DNA of 64,000 nt from assembly GCA_947568835.1 (NCBI GenBank), contig OX387604.1, positions 13,979,076-14,043,075 on the forward strand. Reading direction: 5' to 3'. The translations under genes were made by a program, and so were the position numbers. The DNA is from Protonemura montana (taxonomy: Eukaryota; Arthropoda; Insecta; Plecoptera; Nemouridae). Of this stretch, positions 30,501 to 41,700 are shown piece after piece. The notes under the pieces are model-generated. The model was not told the origin of the DNA. It saw only the letters and a program-made list of their open reading frames with translations, and did not search any database. Position 1 is the first letter of the stretch. Each line of letters starts with the position of its first letter.

Positions 30501-31215
30501 CCTAACCGAACCTAACCGAACCTAACCGAACGTAACCGAACGAAAATGAACCTAACCGAACCTAAACCAACCTAACCGAACCTAACCGAACCTAACCGAA
30601 CCTAACCGAACCTAACCTAACCTAACCTAACCTAACCGAACCTAACCTAACCTAACCGAACCTAACCGAACCTAACCGAACCTAACCGAACCTAACCGAA
30701 CCTAAACGAACCTAACCGAACCTAACCGAACCTAACCGAACCTAACCGAACCTAACCGAACCTAAGCGAACCTAACCGAACCTAACCGAACCTAACCGAA
30801 CCTAACCAAACCTAACCTAACCTAACCTAACCTAACCTAACCTAACCTAACCAAACCTAACCGAACCTAACCGAACCTAACCGAACCTAACCGAACCTAA
30901 CCAAACCTAACCGAACCTAACCGAACCTAACCGAACCTAACCGAACCTTACCTAACCTAACCAAACCTAACCGAACCTAACCGAACCTTACCGAACCTAA
31001 CCGAACCTAACCGAACCCAACCGAACCTAACCGAACCTAACCGAACCTCACCGAACCTAACCGAACCTAACCGAACCTAACCTAACCTAACCTAACCTAA
31101 CCTAACCTAACCTAACCTAACCTAACCTAACCTAACCTAACCTAACCTAACCTAACCTAACCTAACCTAACCTAACCTAACCTAACCTAACCTCACTGAA
31201 CCTCACCTCACCTCA
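27536..31215. repeat. About 2.0-2.1-kb tandem segment in the inner part of the array
   Basis: A distinctive linker (CCTTCCCACCACTCCCCTCC followed by AACATAACCCGACC) occurs at about 27560 and again about 2030 bases later at about 29590. A second rare motif, CGAACGAAAATGAACC, lies at about 28430 and 30539, an offset of about 2.1 kb. The segment has therefore been duplicated in tandem, with indels from pentamer slippage. The inner array differs from the outer one in linker sequence and in having longer pure CCTAA tracts. Confidence 0.75.
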
Positions 31216-33536
31216 GCTTACCACCCCTCCCCTCCCCAACCCCTCCCCACCCTCCCAACCTCTCCCCTGCCCGCTTCCCCCCCTCCCACCCCTCCCCACC
31301 CCTCCCCAGCCTCCCCTCCCCTAACATAACCTAACCTTACCTTACCTTACCTTACCTTACCTGACCTTACCTTACCTTACCTTACCTAACCTTACCTAAC
31401 TTAACCTTACCTAACCTAACCTAACCTTACCTAACGTTACCTAACCTAACCGAACCTAACCGAACCTAACCGAACCTAACCGAACCTTACCGAACCTAAC
31501 CGAACCTAACCGAACCAATCCGAACCCAACCGAACCTAACCGAACCTAACCGAACCTAACCGAACCTAACCGAACCTAAACGAACCTAACCGAACCTAAC
31601 CGAACCTAACCGAACCTAACCGAACCTAACCGAACCTAACCGAACCTAACCGAACCTAACCGAACCTAACCGAACCTAACCGAACCTAATCGAACCTAAC
31701 CGAACCTAACCGAACCTAACCGAACGTAACCGAACGAAACTGAACCTAACCGAACCTAACCGAACCTAACCGAACCTAACCGAACCTAACCGAACCTTAC
31801 CGAACCTAACCCAACCTAACCGAACCTAACCGAACCTAACCGGACCTAACTGAACCTAACCGAACATAACCGAACCTAATGAACCTAACCGAACCTAACC
31901 GAACCTAACCGAACCTAACCGAACCTAACCGAACCTAACCGAACCTAACCGAACCTAACCTAACCTAACCTAACCTAACCGAACCTAACCGAACCCAACC
32001 GAACATAACCGAACCTAACCGAACCTCATCGAACCTCACCTCACCTCACCTCACCTCACCTCACCTCACCTCACCTCACCTCACCTCACCTCACCTCACC
32101 TCACCTCACCTCACCTGACCTCACCTCACCTCACCTCACCTAACCTCACCTCACCTCACCTCACCTCACCTAACCTCACCTCACCTCACCTCACCTCACC
32201 TCACCTCACCTCACCTCACCTCACCTCACCTCACCTCACCTCACCTCACCTTACCTCACCTCACGTCACCTCACCTCACCTCACCTCACCTCACCTCACC
32301 TCACCTCACCTCACCTCACCTCACCTCACCTCACCTCACCTCACCTCACCTCACCTCACCTCACCTCACCTCACTTCACCTCACCTCACCTCACCTCACC
32401 TCACCACACCTCACCTCACCTCACCTCACCTAACCTCACCTCACCTCACCTCACCTAACCTCACCCCACCTCACCTCACCCCACCTCACCTCACCTCACC
32501 TCACCTCACCTCACCTCACCTTACCACCCCTGACCACCCCTCCCCTCCCCTCCCCCTCCCCGCCCCTCCCCAGCCTGCCCTCCCCTAACATAACCTAACC
32601 TTACCTGACCCAACCTGACCTAACCTGACCTAACCTAACCTAACCTAACCTAACCTAACCTAACTTAACCTAACCTTACCTTACCTTACCTCACCTTACC
32701 TTACCTTACCTAACCTAACCTTACCTAACTTAACCTAACCTTACCTTACTTAACCTAACCTAACGTAACCTAACCTAACCGAACCTAACCGAACCTAACC
32801 GAACCTAACCGAACGTAACTGAACCTAACCGAACCTAACCGAACCTAATCGAACCTAACCGAACCTAACCGAACCTAACCGAACCTAACCGAACCTAACC
32901 GAACCTAACCTAACCTAACCTAACCTCACCTCACCTCACCTCACCTCACCTCACCTCACCTCACCTCACCTCACCTCACCTTACCTCACCTCACCTCACC
33001 TCACCTCACTTCACCTCACCTCACCTCACCTCACCTCACCTCACCTCACCTCACCTCACCTCACCTCACCTCACCTCACCTCACCTCACCTCACCTTACC
33101 TTACTACCCCTCCCCTCCCCTTCCCTCCACTCCCCTCCCCCTCCCCACCCCTCCCCAGCCTCACCACCCCTAACATAACCCAACATTACCTGCCCTAACC
33201 TGACCTAACCTGACCTAACCTAATCTAACCTAACCTAACCTAACCTAACCTAACCTTACCTTACCTTACCTTACCTTACCTTACCTTACCTTACCTTACC
33301 TTACCTTACCTTACCTTACTTTACCTTACCTTACCTAACCTTACCTTACTTAACCTTACCTAACCTAACCTAACCTAACCTAACGTAACCTAACCTAACC
33401 TAACCTAACCGAACCTAACCGAACCTAACCGAACCTAACCTCACCTAACCTCACCTAACCTCACCTAACCTCACCTCACCTCACCTCACCTCACCTCACC
33501 TCACCTCACCTCACCTCACCTCACCTCACCTCACCT

Positions 33537-33745
33537 GCTGTTATCACCTCGATCCACTTCGAAAACCGGTCAGCCAATGGGAGCCGAGCTTCAGTCGATC
33601 GAAAGTACGAGGCGGGGTCGATCGAGCACGTGTTGTGACGTCACTTGATTAGTGATGCGGCAGTTTCAGGCGATACTCTTTTGTCGGCTGCTCGTCTGGT
33701 ACGAAGAGACAAATTTTCGCCTTGTTTTTGACGATTATTTCAGTT
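33537..33745 (+). promoter_or_regulatory. Promoter-like patch directly inside the telomere-type array
   Basis: The first unique DNA after the array is CpG-rich and carries a CCAAT box (CAGCCAATGG, 33571-33580), a GC-box-like GGCGGG at 33611, an E-box CACGTG at 33627-33632 and a perfect CRE palindrome GTGACGTCAC at 33635-33644. The 9-mer GTCGATCGA occurs twice (about 33594 and 33618). Such a cluster is common in TATA-less promoters. The direction is unknown. The only open frame to the right (33744-34007, 87 codons) is not recognisable, so no gene is called. Firing to the left would give G-rich telomeric RNA, but that is speculation. Confidence 0.35.
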
Positions 33746-34700
33746 GAAACCTGTCATGGTTGGATTAACCGTACGTATAGGCAGTCCCGTGGCACTCACG
33801 CGTACCACGAGTTGCTTCAAAGTTTTCACAGGCAAACTAAATTTCCTAACAACGCCATTCGTTCCCAGACCAGGGGTTAATTTCAGGGTGGACGGCGTCC
33901 ACCAACCCAATTATTTTCGAAATGCATTTTATTTTAATTTTGCCTTGTCAGTGCGCTGTTTTAATTTACTCAGAGTGCTGACGATACACCATTTTATTTT
34001 GTACTAACTTGCAGTTTATAAGTTGGACAGAATTCCTGCCGATCCCGTTGTTTCGGGCTAATGTTTTGGTCAAAAGATGTTAGTAGGATTGCCTTGGAAT
34101 TCCTACCCCCTACTCCTCGTGCGAGCAGAGATAAGCAACGTTAGTTGATCGATATTTTCAACAATACATTTCCAAATGCATGGGGTGGCCACCCCATGCA
34201 TTTTTGGGGCTTACCCCGGGCCTCCCAAGGAAAATTCCTAGCGTCGTCACTAGTTGGGGCCCCCTGAGTGTGAAGTTTCGTTGTGTGTGCCCCAAGTGCT
34301 ACACAAGTTCATTGTATAAAATTCTATTCACTTTTGTGTCGCGTTGAAAGAGCGAGAGGCGATTGAAACGGGTGGAACCGGGCGAGTGTCGGACTGGCTC
34401 CAAAAGGCCCCGGCGGCAATGAGACTTTTGAAGTTTTGGGGCCCCGCAAAGCCCATGCCTTGGGGGGGGGGGGGGGGTCCGCCAAGCAGGAAAGGAATGT
34501 ATATGCAAGGTGGTGTATAGGTAAACTAAGGGTTGTATACACATAAACTGGTAGCAGCGCCCAAGTCCGGCGTTAGAGAATGGAGATTGTACAGATACAA
34601 TGATCGATCAAATGGAGATAAAGTCAGAAACAAGAAACGAGGTCCATTTAAAAATATAATAATTAAATAAGAGAAATTAGATAACATCATAAAATTGTAT
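33746..34700. other. Unique spacer between array and KCNQ 3' flank; nothing recognised
   Basis: I see no convincing gene. Short open frames at 33744-34007 and 34299-34544 match nothing I know and contain low-complexity runs. The stretch holds a perfect 30-bp palindrome (34174-34203), GC-rich segments with GGGGCC repeats around 34205-34260 and 34437-34445 that look like transposon remnants, and a run of 16 G at 34462-34477. Confidence 0.5.
34174..34203. repeat. Perfect 30-bp palindrome
   Basis: The left arm AAATGCATGGGGTGG is followed without spacer by its exact reverse complement CCACCCCATGCATTT. A spacerless perfect palindrome of this length is not expected by chance. It may be the tip of a transposon remnant, since the following bases are GC-rich, or a cruciform-forming site. 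Confidence 0.85.
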
Positions 34701-34701
34701 T

Positions 34702-34707
34702 TTTATT
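34702..34707 (-). terminator. Candidate polyadenylation signal of the KCNQ gene (AATAAA)
   Basis: The first AATAAA I find on the minus strand downstream of the stop codon at 35432-35434 is here, which would give a 3' UTR of about 0.7 kb. Composition is AT-rich around it. No transcript evidence can be seen in the sequence, and a weaker signal closer to the stop remains possible. Confidence 0.3.
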
Positions 34708-35431
34708 ACTTTTTATCATCTTGGGCATTTTTATAAATATTTTAGCACAAATTTCGGTAAATGTAAGCGGTACATTTTTTTGCCAACGTCATTCATTCGC
34801 CATGAACAAAAACGTAATTATAGTCACAAGTTACATCTTAACAGTAGTGCCATTAAAGAGAAACAATGAAGAGATAGAGAGATAGAGGCTGTTAGCGAAG
34901 TGACGAATCTTAAGGCACTAGATACTTCATGGTGCACATTAACACTTGTCTCACACTCCATCAGTATGGTTAGATGGATGGATGTTCGATGGTTTGACTG
35001 TCCACCGTTTCTGAGCGGTCACTGACGCACTGAGATACTAGCAGGAAGCAGAAGCAAAATCCAGCACCAGCAAAACAAGGAAGCATCTGGAAAGCAACCA
35101 CCTATCCGACACAATAGATAATAATATCACAAGCACAGAGTGTGCCCTCCCCGGAAAACTATTGGAGAAAATATCTCCATGTTTCAAACACTTGAAAGTA
35201 ATAGAGAACTTTGATCCCAAATACTCTGGTGTTTCCTTGATGAGTTGAATAATCTCGATTGCACTTCTTTGGTCACGTGAAATGTCTCCAACGATCAACA
35301 ATGGATACGATTAACTAGAAAAAAAAGTAACTACCTCACTGCGTAGGTAATCGATAGTCCATGCACGTAGCCCACGTGTTATTCTGACACTATTGAACAC
35401 CCGAGTTATTCGTCCTTGGCATGGTTTGATA

Positions 35432-35709
35432 TCAATTGTCTCTGCGATATGACGTGGTGGTTGGACTAAGCGAATCCATCGGATAGACGGAGGCCGTCTC
35501 CTCTTCTTTGGTCAGGTCGGTGGCGGAAGTGGAGGGTGTAGTAGGTGTGACTGTAATCTCAGTGCTGACAGCGCGCGCGCGGAGAAGAGCTGCACTTTCC
35601 GAGTCGTGCCAGCAGTCATCGTCATCAACCCCCTCCTCCCCTTCGTCGCAGTCTTCACCGTCATCGGCGTCATCGACATCGTCTGCTTCGTCACCGGAAG
35701 TCATCGCAA
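35432..35709 (-). CDS. KCNQ: KCNQ terminal exon: acidic C-terminus and stop
   Basis: 278 nt with acceptor cttctggcag and stop TGA at 35432-35434. The first two bases TT join A of the previous exon (Ile). It encodes [20 protein letters not shown], further acidic residues, a Ser/Thr-rich stretch ([18 protein letters not shown]), and ends [10 protein letters not shown]. About half of the first 30 residues are Asp or Glu. The opposite strand is also open here because GAC/GAT codons read as GTC/ATC, but it has no splice logic. The acidic tail is not a named domain. Confidence 0.75.
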
Positions 35710-38700
35710 CTGCCAGAAGAGGAAGTGTGTGTCAATCTTTCCTGCTCTAGCATTGATTCATTAAGTAAGACTTCTGAGACATATGGCTTGGCATGGCTTA
35801 ACTTGCTCCTCCTGCCTGCTCACCTGCTTTGCCAACTAACAGATATTATTTTGAAATCTCAGTAGCCTGCCGGTATGTCTAGACCAATTTTTGTGCATTT
35901 TCTTTACTAATTCACACAGAGCAACAATATCCAAACATGTGTTTCGAAACCATGGAACCACAGCTGAAACAATGTGGTTAAGACCTAGATATTGAGGCCT
36001 AGATTTATTTTTAAAATTTTGTATCCTGACTGTCCAAGTTTGCGGAGCCTACTTATTGGAGTCCTTGTGCTATTTGTTAGTTTTGAGACAAAAGGATTTT
36101 GTAGGGGTCAAATAATACATCAACAATATTTATTTTAAAGTTGAATCAATCTCTTTGCTGGAGGCCTAGTTTTATGCATAGTTTTAATTAAATTCATAGT
36201 AATTGGAGTTCAATTTCTCTGTGTTAACCTATTCATAATTCGGATAGGTATATCTTAGTTAAGGAGTGCTTTCTGAATGTGATTTAGTTGCGAACCTCAG
36301 GTGCTAAAGGCATTGACATTGTACATAGCGGAAGATGTGAGCACCATCTCACTAAACAGTAAAAAAAAATTCCATTGAGAGTTTGCACGATGCCATACTT
36401 GCGGTTGGGGAAGCATCAAAATTGTCCATTTCATCTCCGTCTTCCGGTGAGGATTCAATCGACGGCACTACGATGACAACATCGTCCAGTTGGCGGAATG
36501 GTGCCCCCATTGTAACATTTCTGTACCCAGGGGAAGGCGATGAAGATATCACATATTGCGACGGGATGGAGCTGAAAATGTTAAAATTAAATTTTTTGGT
36601 GAAAGTAGTGGGATCTTCAATTCCTCTCCATCTTGATGATAGTTTTAGGGCAGCTTTTTGTGTTCTCATCTTAGACTTAATGGTGGAACTAGGGGACACA
36701 ACCACATGCTGGCCCAGGCCCATCTGTCTATTTTAGGGGGGCCCTGTTGAAATTTCAGTTAGTCGACTAGACTTTCGTTTTTAGTCGACTAGGAAAAAGT
36801 ACTAGAATTCACTTAGTTTTCATCAGAAAGTATTACAATCTATTATGCCATCCTTTTTATTAATTTTTTGCATTCCAACTTGCCACTGAGAGTGGCAGAA
36901 GGCAACAGGCAGTTAGTGGGCCCCAAAAGTAATCAGACCATAATAATTGGAATCAGAAAAAAAAGCTTTATTTCTGTTGATTTGTAATTGATTATTATTA
37001 TTATTTGTGGTGTTTAACGATGCACTGTTTTGACATCTGGCCATGCGGCACTGGTCTAATGGCGTCGATGAATGAGCAGATGATGATGAGGATGCTGATG
37101 AACCTAACCTAGCCTAGAAGGAAGGAAGGGAAACCCAGTGCCAGCATGTAGCCTACTCATGTCGAAGAGCACCAAGAGGACCACCAGCTAAACGTCCCTT
37201 CCGAAGCACGGTACAACGCGAACAACAGGATTCCTCCACAAATCCATGCTGTCGAGAGGTTGATAAGCAAGGCGAATGAAGTTTTTGTACTAACTTTCAT
37301 CCCTCTAACCTCTCCTAAACAGAACTGGTCATGTGTATGATAGTCACCTATCCAATACCTGACTCAGCGCAGTGTTGCTTAACTTCGGTGATCTAACGAG
37401 AACCGGTGTTTCCAACACGCCAAACCGTTCGGTCTTGTAATTGATGATTACACCGCTGAGAGAAAATTTTTGGTGTTAATCAACCTCAAAGTTTAGTTTA
37501 ATAGTATTATGTAACAGTTACTTTTTCACATGAACATTAATATTTTACCTCTTTTATGTGGTATTTGAGCATTTCTACTTCTAATTTGAACTTTCACTCT
37601 TCAAAACTCTTCAACCTCTCATACTCAATTCTAAAGGGTCGAAAACCTTTCTCAACACCGTAGGGTCGCATGCAACCAAATTCCACAAACGATGGGGAGG
37701 AAGGTTCATGAAAATATTGCGGGCAGATCCCGACAACAAAGTTTCTCTACTACTCGGGCTGCAGTTTTCAGAAAAATCAGTTGTAATGTTCCTAAACCCA
37801 TCAAAATTTTTCACAAATCACAGGGAACAAATGTAAACACATTGTTCGGTTAAAATGCACAGTAGATATGGTTTCCGTGGCAACTGGATTGCAGCGACGT
37901 GCATCTGGGTCGCCAATTTTTTTGGAGTACCAGACAGAACTGACGACCATGTCAAAGCTGAAGTCATAGTGGAAAGAGCTTAATTTAAGAACTAAGTTTA
38001 ACCTTTACACATCCTATATCAAGACGTTGCCATTTTTCGTCAAATATTTAGCCTGGATTTGTAATCGTCCAACAATATACAGCACCGAATAATCTGAGCT
38101 GATCTGATCTGAACTGATCTGAGCTGCACGAATTAGCCTTTTTGAAAAATGTCCCTTTAAACTGACCTATATGCAATGTTACATGGAAGCCCCTTCTAAT
38201 GAGCAAAGAGGAACATCTGACCAGCTAACAAACTGCTGTATGCACATTGCTGAAGTGTTAGTGTTACTATATGTGATTACCTGAGCGTAACCCTCTTTTT
38301 GATGCGATGAGACACATCTGAGTTTCCCCTGTGCATGATGGGGCGGTGGCTGCTCTTAGAGATGGGGGTGTTGGGTTCCGAACTGTGCTTGTCAACCAGG
38401 ATCGGTCTAGGTCTGAGGTAGACTCCAGCAGGTCCACTTGCACCCCCTAGTCCTGTCAGGGAGGGGTCTTCAGGAGGCAGAGGTAGTGATAGCAGCCTCT
38501 TTCGGTCTTCCATGTAGAGGTCCATTAGTTGATCAAGTTTCATCTCGATATCATCCACCTATAAAGTGAACAGTTTAAGATTGATTTATTTATTGGTTGA
38601 GTTGAATAAAAGCTGGTGATACGAGGTAAATTTCAAGGTTAAGGTTAAATTATTTTACACAATTAAGTCTCTAGACTGTTGTTTAAACAAAACAGAGGCT

Positions 38701-41700
38701 GACAGAGCGTATTTACAGTGTAACACTATGCTAAAAATGTAACGTTATTACTCCCCCGCTCTTTTTGGAGTGTCAGGTATATTTTAACGTAACCAGTGGG
38801 GGCCTGTGAGTGTTTTCCAGCAGGGAAAGATGTCGGCATGCCATTAGCCATAGCCATTAGCAATGTCATGTTTTTTATGTAGGCTCAATGTAGCGAACAA
38901 ACAATTTTTTTCAAGGCGTACACATTATTTTTCATTGCGTTATTTGTACTGCAAATAGTGCATTGCCAGTTGAAACATTTGCCATGAAACCAATGTACAG
39001 GGCTCACGGCGTTGCTGAAATGAGCGTTTAAGGACATTTACAGCCGAAAAAGCATAATCCCGCTACGCTGCACTGCAGGGCCATTTATGAAAAGCGCGGC
39101 GGCCACATGCAAAGGAGCTACGCAGCCAAACACGACAGTTTTTTACAAACAGTGCGTAATTTTAAGTTTTAATTTCATTTAGAACCCCAATTGTATATCA
39201 AACAACTGCTTTTTTTTTTTAAAACATACATATTTTTTTTGGTCAGAACGCGGCTCCCCGCGTTCTGACCTTGCAGACCTGCACCCCGATCACGAGCTGT
39301 CCCTGAACTTAACGCATAATCGAACCCACTTTTGAATATGCAAATCAGGATTCAACTTGTATAATTTGATTGTATAGCAACTATTTACCTGTCTCTCCAC
39401 TTTGACCACCCTGGAGGCCAAGCTGATTTTGGAAGCGTACACATCCTTCGATTTAGAGCCTTGCTTTCCAAGGATTTGGTCCAGTCTGGAAAAGAATCCC
39501 CGTTGTCAGCTTTGAAATAAAGCATACACTTGCTATGCTTGTGAAGGTGTTTCCATGAGAAAGATAATTGGATCGAACGGTTTGGTGTGTTGGAAACACC
39601 GGTTCCCATTAGATCACCGAAGTTAAGCAACACTGCGCTGGGTCAGGTATTGGATTGGTGACCATCATACACATGACCAGTTCTGTTTGGGAGAAAGGTC
39701 GGCGGGTTAGAAGTTAGTACAGCAACTTCATTCGCCTTACATCTCAACCTCTTGACGGCATGGATTTGTGGAGGAATCCTGCTGTTCCAGTTGTACCATC
39801 CTTTGAAAGGGACGTTGAGCCGGTGGTCCCCATTATGCTATTCGACAGGAGTAGGTTACCTGCTGGACCGGGGTTCCCCTCCTTCTTTCTAGGCTAAGTT
39901 CATCATCATTCTCATCCTCATCCATTCATTCATCGACGCCATTAGACCAGTGCCATATGGCCCGTTGTCAAAACAGTGCGTCGTTAAACACAATAATCAA
40001 TTAATCAAGGATAATTGTTTAATGGTGTTGTAGACAATCTGAACAATCTAACCAGACCAAACTTGGTATTGACGATATGAGACGTTTGCGTTAGGACGGT
40101 TAAAGAATTTGAATTTGAAGAACGCCGAATGAAGCGACCTCTTTACAGAGCAGAGCTGAATATTTGGCCGAAAGTGGCTAACCTAAAATGTAGTAAAAAG
40201 AGAAAAAAAATCAAAACTGCGAAGGAAACTGCGGCCTTGGGATCGAGATAAATAATAATAGTTGAATACCTCAAAACATGTAAAATACTGAGATGTTGAA
40301 ATATGGTCTGATACCTAGTAATAGTGGTTTGGAAAAATCGTCTCTACTTGAATGCATCTCATAAATCCAATACCAGTCTCTTAACAGACTAAAAATCTGC
40401 TCGTAAGAGTGAAATACATATATATTTGACATTTTTAACAAACTTTTATAAAAAAAAAAAAAAAGTTTGGTCTTCACAATAATGTCATAACATTGTACTA
40501 GCTGAAAGCCGAAAGGAATATCAATTTAATTGCTATGGTTTTAGCGTGTAGCAATTGTCAACATTCAAATGATGTCACATTGATTTAGTCTGTTTTTGTC
40601 TTATTAATTGTTAAGCCATGCAATGGTTAACAAAGATATTACAGTGCTCATGCACATCATCCATAAATGCCAACATTCTCAAATCATGCTCACATGCAGT
40701 GAATACGTCTACATTTGCAGCGGAAGTCCTGACCTATTCAATTGAATTGTGTATGAAAAACCGAAGCAAAAATTATAAGAATAATTTAACTGTAGGTGCA
40801 AATTCTTGTGCGTGCTCCACGACAGAACTGATCAACAATATAAATGTTGTTTGAACTACATGGCTTACATAATCTCATAATAAATCTATGCTGAAAGTTA
40901 AAATGTTGCATGTATTTATGTAGTGGAACTTATTTGGCAATTTTAAGACTGTACAATGAATTGTGATAGCACTTATCATATGTGTGCTTACAATTCAACC
41001 CAGCCTGGTGCTGCAACAATGACTTATAAAGCAACCATTTTGCAGGACATAGGGTTCAATGCCATTGTTAATAGCAAAGTGGACGGAATTGGGCCGTGTG
41101 TGACTAACAAGCATTGTTATTTTTCTTTGTGTAGTGCCAGGAAAGCTGGACAATGCTGTGATGGTGTTGGAGGCCTATTAACACTCTTAGATTACCTCGT
41201 TATGAAATTAGCATTTTTTTCTACCCTCAGTTCTTCTCAGTGGTATTTAAAGTAATTTGGTACCATTACATATCATGGACAAGAAGTTTATTCTTTTTGA
41301 CAAAGATGGAAAATATTGGCAGTGAAAGGAAAATCAAGTTATGAAAATAGGGAGGAGCTTGTGTAGCTTGTTTGTCCTAAGGCTAGCATCTGCTGTCTAA
41401 GGGTGGGACTTGTAGCTTAGATAAAGGAATGGAAATTTTCTCTAAGGTTGTATTAGTTGAACGTACCTGCACTGTAAACTACGGACGCGATTCAGGAGGT
41501 CTGCGTGGCCCGACGAGTACTGCTCAATCACATCTTTTACATCATATGGTTTCAATGCTTCTCTAAACTTCTTGCGTGCGACAAAATATTTCAGCTGGAT
41601 GATAGAACAAAAAGAAAAATAGAACACTCGGATCAACAAATAGCAGAGGCACATGACAGGAAATAAATTCCACTTGGCATTTTCCTGGAAAGCTGTTCGG

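Larger units (their letters stand above)
1..33536. repeat. Telomere-type pentamer array (TTAGG/TTCGG/TGAGG/TAAGG) with higher-order structure
   Basis: The whole stretch is pentamers of the form CCNNA on the + strand. The dominant unit is the decamer CCTAACCGAA, so canonical arthropod TTAGG alternates with TTCGG on the - strand. Other blocks are pure CCTCA (for example 1220-1808 and 32035-32520), CCTAA (for example 31080-31190) or CCTTA (for example 2011-2070 and 33255-33330). The blocks recur in a fixed order: decamer, CCTCA, C-rich linker, CCTAA, CCTTA, decamer. The C-rich strand reads rightward from the left edge, the polarity of a left chromosome end. No gene, transposon or unique sequence interrupts it. 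Because the outermost bases are the variant decamer and not pure CCTAA, this is either subtelomeric or a naturally degenerate telomere. The true chromosome tip cannot be proved from the window. Confidence 0.93.

Noticed and set aside
1-33536. Telomere-specific retrotransposons such as SART or TRAS
   Set aside because: I looked for unique coding sequence or poly-A junctions within the array and found none; it is pentamers and C-rich linkers throughout.
34299-34544. Minus-strand frames with poly-Pro
   Set aside because: They are driven by the 16-G run and GC-rich repeat remnants, with no motif or splice logic.
35508-35750. 80-codon plus-strand frame rich in Ser
   Set aside because: It is the mirror of the acidic KCNQ terminal exon on the minus strand, which has matching splice phase with its neighbour.
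36383-36736. 117-codon plus-strand frame
   Set aside because: It overlaps the KCNQ C-terminal exon, whose acceptor, donor and phases fit the minus-strand gene. The plus frame has no recognisable content.
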